From Candidatus Latescibacterota bacterium (GTDB taxonomy: Bacteria > Latescibacterota > UBA2968 > UBA8231), in NCBI GenBank assembly GCA_007571365.1, contig RKRN01000109.1, positions 1 to 64,000 on the forward strand: DNA of 64,000 nt, written 5' to 3'. The translations under genes were made by a program, and so were the position numbers. How positions within the stretch are numbered: the first letter of the stretch is position 1; each line of letters begins with the position of its first letter. Under the pieces are notes generated by a model, which saw nothing but the letters and a program-made list of their open reading frames with translations, had not been told where the DNA came from and made no database searches. Shown here one piece after another: positions 63,674-64,000 of this stretch.

Positions 63674-64000
63674 ATGGTAGCAGCTTCCGCCAAATTTTTC
63701 TGCCAGATGACGACGGGAATGTTCCTGCTTGTCTTAATTGCCCTCGTTTTCAATGTGCACGACGCTTCGGGCGTGATCGTCTATCGCATCGGTACGCCCT
63801 TTTCCAAGGCGGAAAAGGATAGCCTAGAGGGGATCGGCATCGACTTCAGGGAGTTCGACTGGTCGGAAAACTCGCAGTTGGAGGATGCCCTCGATCCAGA
63901 CTCGCTACAAGTGGGCGTACTGCAGCCCAATTTCTTCGCAGAAAACGAGGATATCGCCGCAACGCTGTTGAGCAGAGACGGCTGGGTGGCAGTGCAGCGG
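63674..64000 (+). CDS. 5' part of an unidentified secreted protein (truncated by window end)
   Basis: 109 codons visible, frame open to the window end. ATG 63674 gives a signal peptide with a Lys followed by a hydrophobic core (MFLLVLIALVFNV). The mature part begins VIVYRIGTPFSKAEKDSLEGIGIDFREFDWSE. No family is recognised from this portion. Confidence 0.6.
   Translation, partial: MVAASAKFFCQMTTGMFLLVLIALVFNVHDASGVIVYRIGTPFSKAEKDSLEGIGIDFREFDWSENSQLEDALDPDSLQVGVLQPNFFAENEDIAATLLSRDGWVAVQR

Overview
This window is a bacterial chromosome segment centred on the replication origin. The order gyrA-gyrB-dciA-recF-dnaN / oriC / dnaA, diverging from rpmH-rnpA-yidD-yidC-mnmE-(parS)-rsmG, is the canonical oriC neighbourhood. 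The cell looks diderm: there are several lipobox lipoproteins, a periplasmic HtrA protease, a System I (Ccm) cytochrome c maturation operon and a membrane pyrophosphatase. It encodes selenocysteine tRNA. A FlgD-like C-terminal Ig domain, a PKD-domain protein, a DUF4091 (GH123-like) hydrolase, a sulfatase and a rhamnonate-dehydratase-like enzyme suggest a polysaccharide-scavenging member of an uncultured lineage, possibly near the FCB group or Latescibacterota/Poribacteria-type candidate phyla. That placement is a low-confidence inference from gene content only.

Layout. 0-2.7 kb: the 3' end of a large secreted protein, a small-molecule/RNA-type methyltransferase and an acid-sugar dehydratase. 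2.8-8.6 kb: an XRE-PAS regulator facing a four-gene operon (two sugar ABC permeases, a lipoprotein binding protein and a cytoplasmic sulfatase); with the dehydratase this reads as uptake and catabolism of a sulfated sugar, rhamnose being a candidate. 8.7-9.05 kb: a three-tRNA operon (Ser-TGA, Ser-GCT, Gln-CTG) with a clear promoter and terminator. 9.1-18.4 kb: gyrase, RecF, DnaN, the AT-rich origin and DnaA. 18.5-28.7 kb: rpmH operon, two parS sites, rsmG, a second DnaA-box region, a CDP-alcohol phosphotransferase, tmk, a Ctp protease, RNase G, and L21/L27 closed by a strong terminator. 28.8-31.8 kb: an epimerase and succinyl-CoA synthetase (sucCD).

31.8-37.5 kb: a CPBP protease and two glycosyltransferases preceded by a structured leader or small RNA with its own promoter and terminator; a small XRE regulator; a lipoprotein; and two tandem bifunctional-nuclease proteins each carrying a UVR motif. 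37.5-44.3 kb: a complete minus-strand ccm operon (ccmE, a ccmF-ccmH fusion, a zinc-ribbon protein, an Ig/TM protein, ccmA, ccmB, ccmC, ccmD) in which CcmE carries Cys rather than His at the haem-binding position. 44.3-52.3 kb: M24 peptidase, HtrA protease, sigma-54-type AAA+ regulator and a giant TPR protein, probably co-transcribed. 52.3-59.6 kb: ispE, tRNA-Gln, rplY, pth, hppA, rpsF, a DUF2232 membrane protein, rplI and a lipoprotein. 59.6-64 kb: tRNA-Sec, the DUF4091 hydrolase, a PKD protein and the start of an unidentified secreted protein.

Genes from 4 to 18.4 kb lie mostly on the minus strand and those from 18.5 to 31.8 kb mostly on the plus strand, i.e. co-oriented with replication away from oriC; the 31.8-52.3 kb block is mostly against it. 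No IS element, prophage or CRISPR array was seen. The most unusual items are the structured RNA at 34.8 kb, the variant Ccm system, the sulfated-sugar gene set, the GyrA and Tmk active-region substitutions, and parS sites without parAB nearby.
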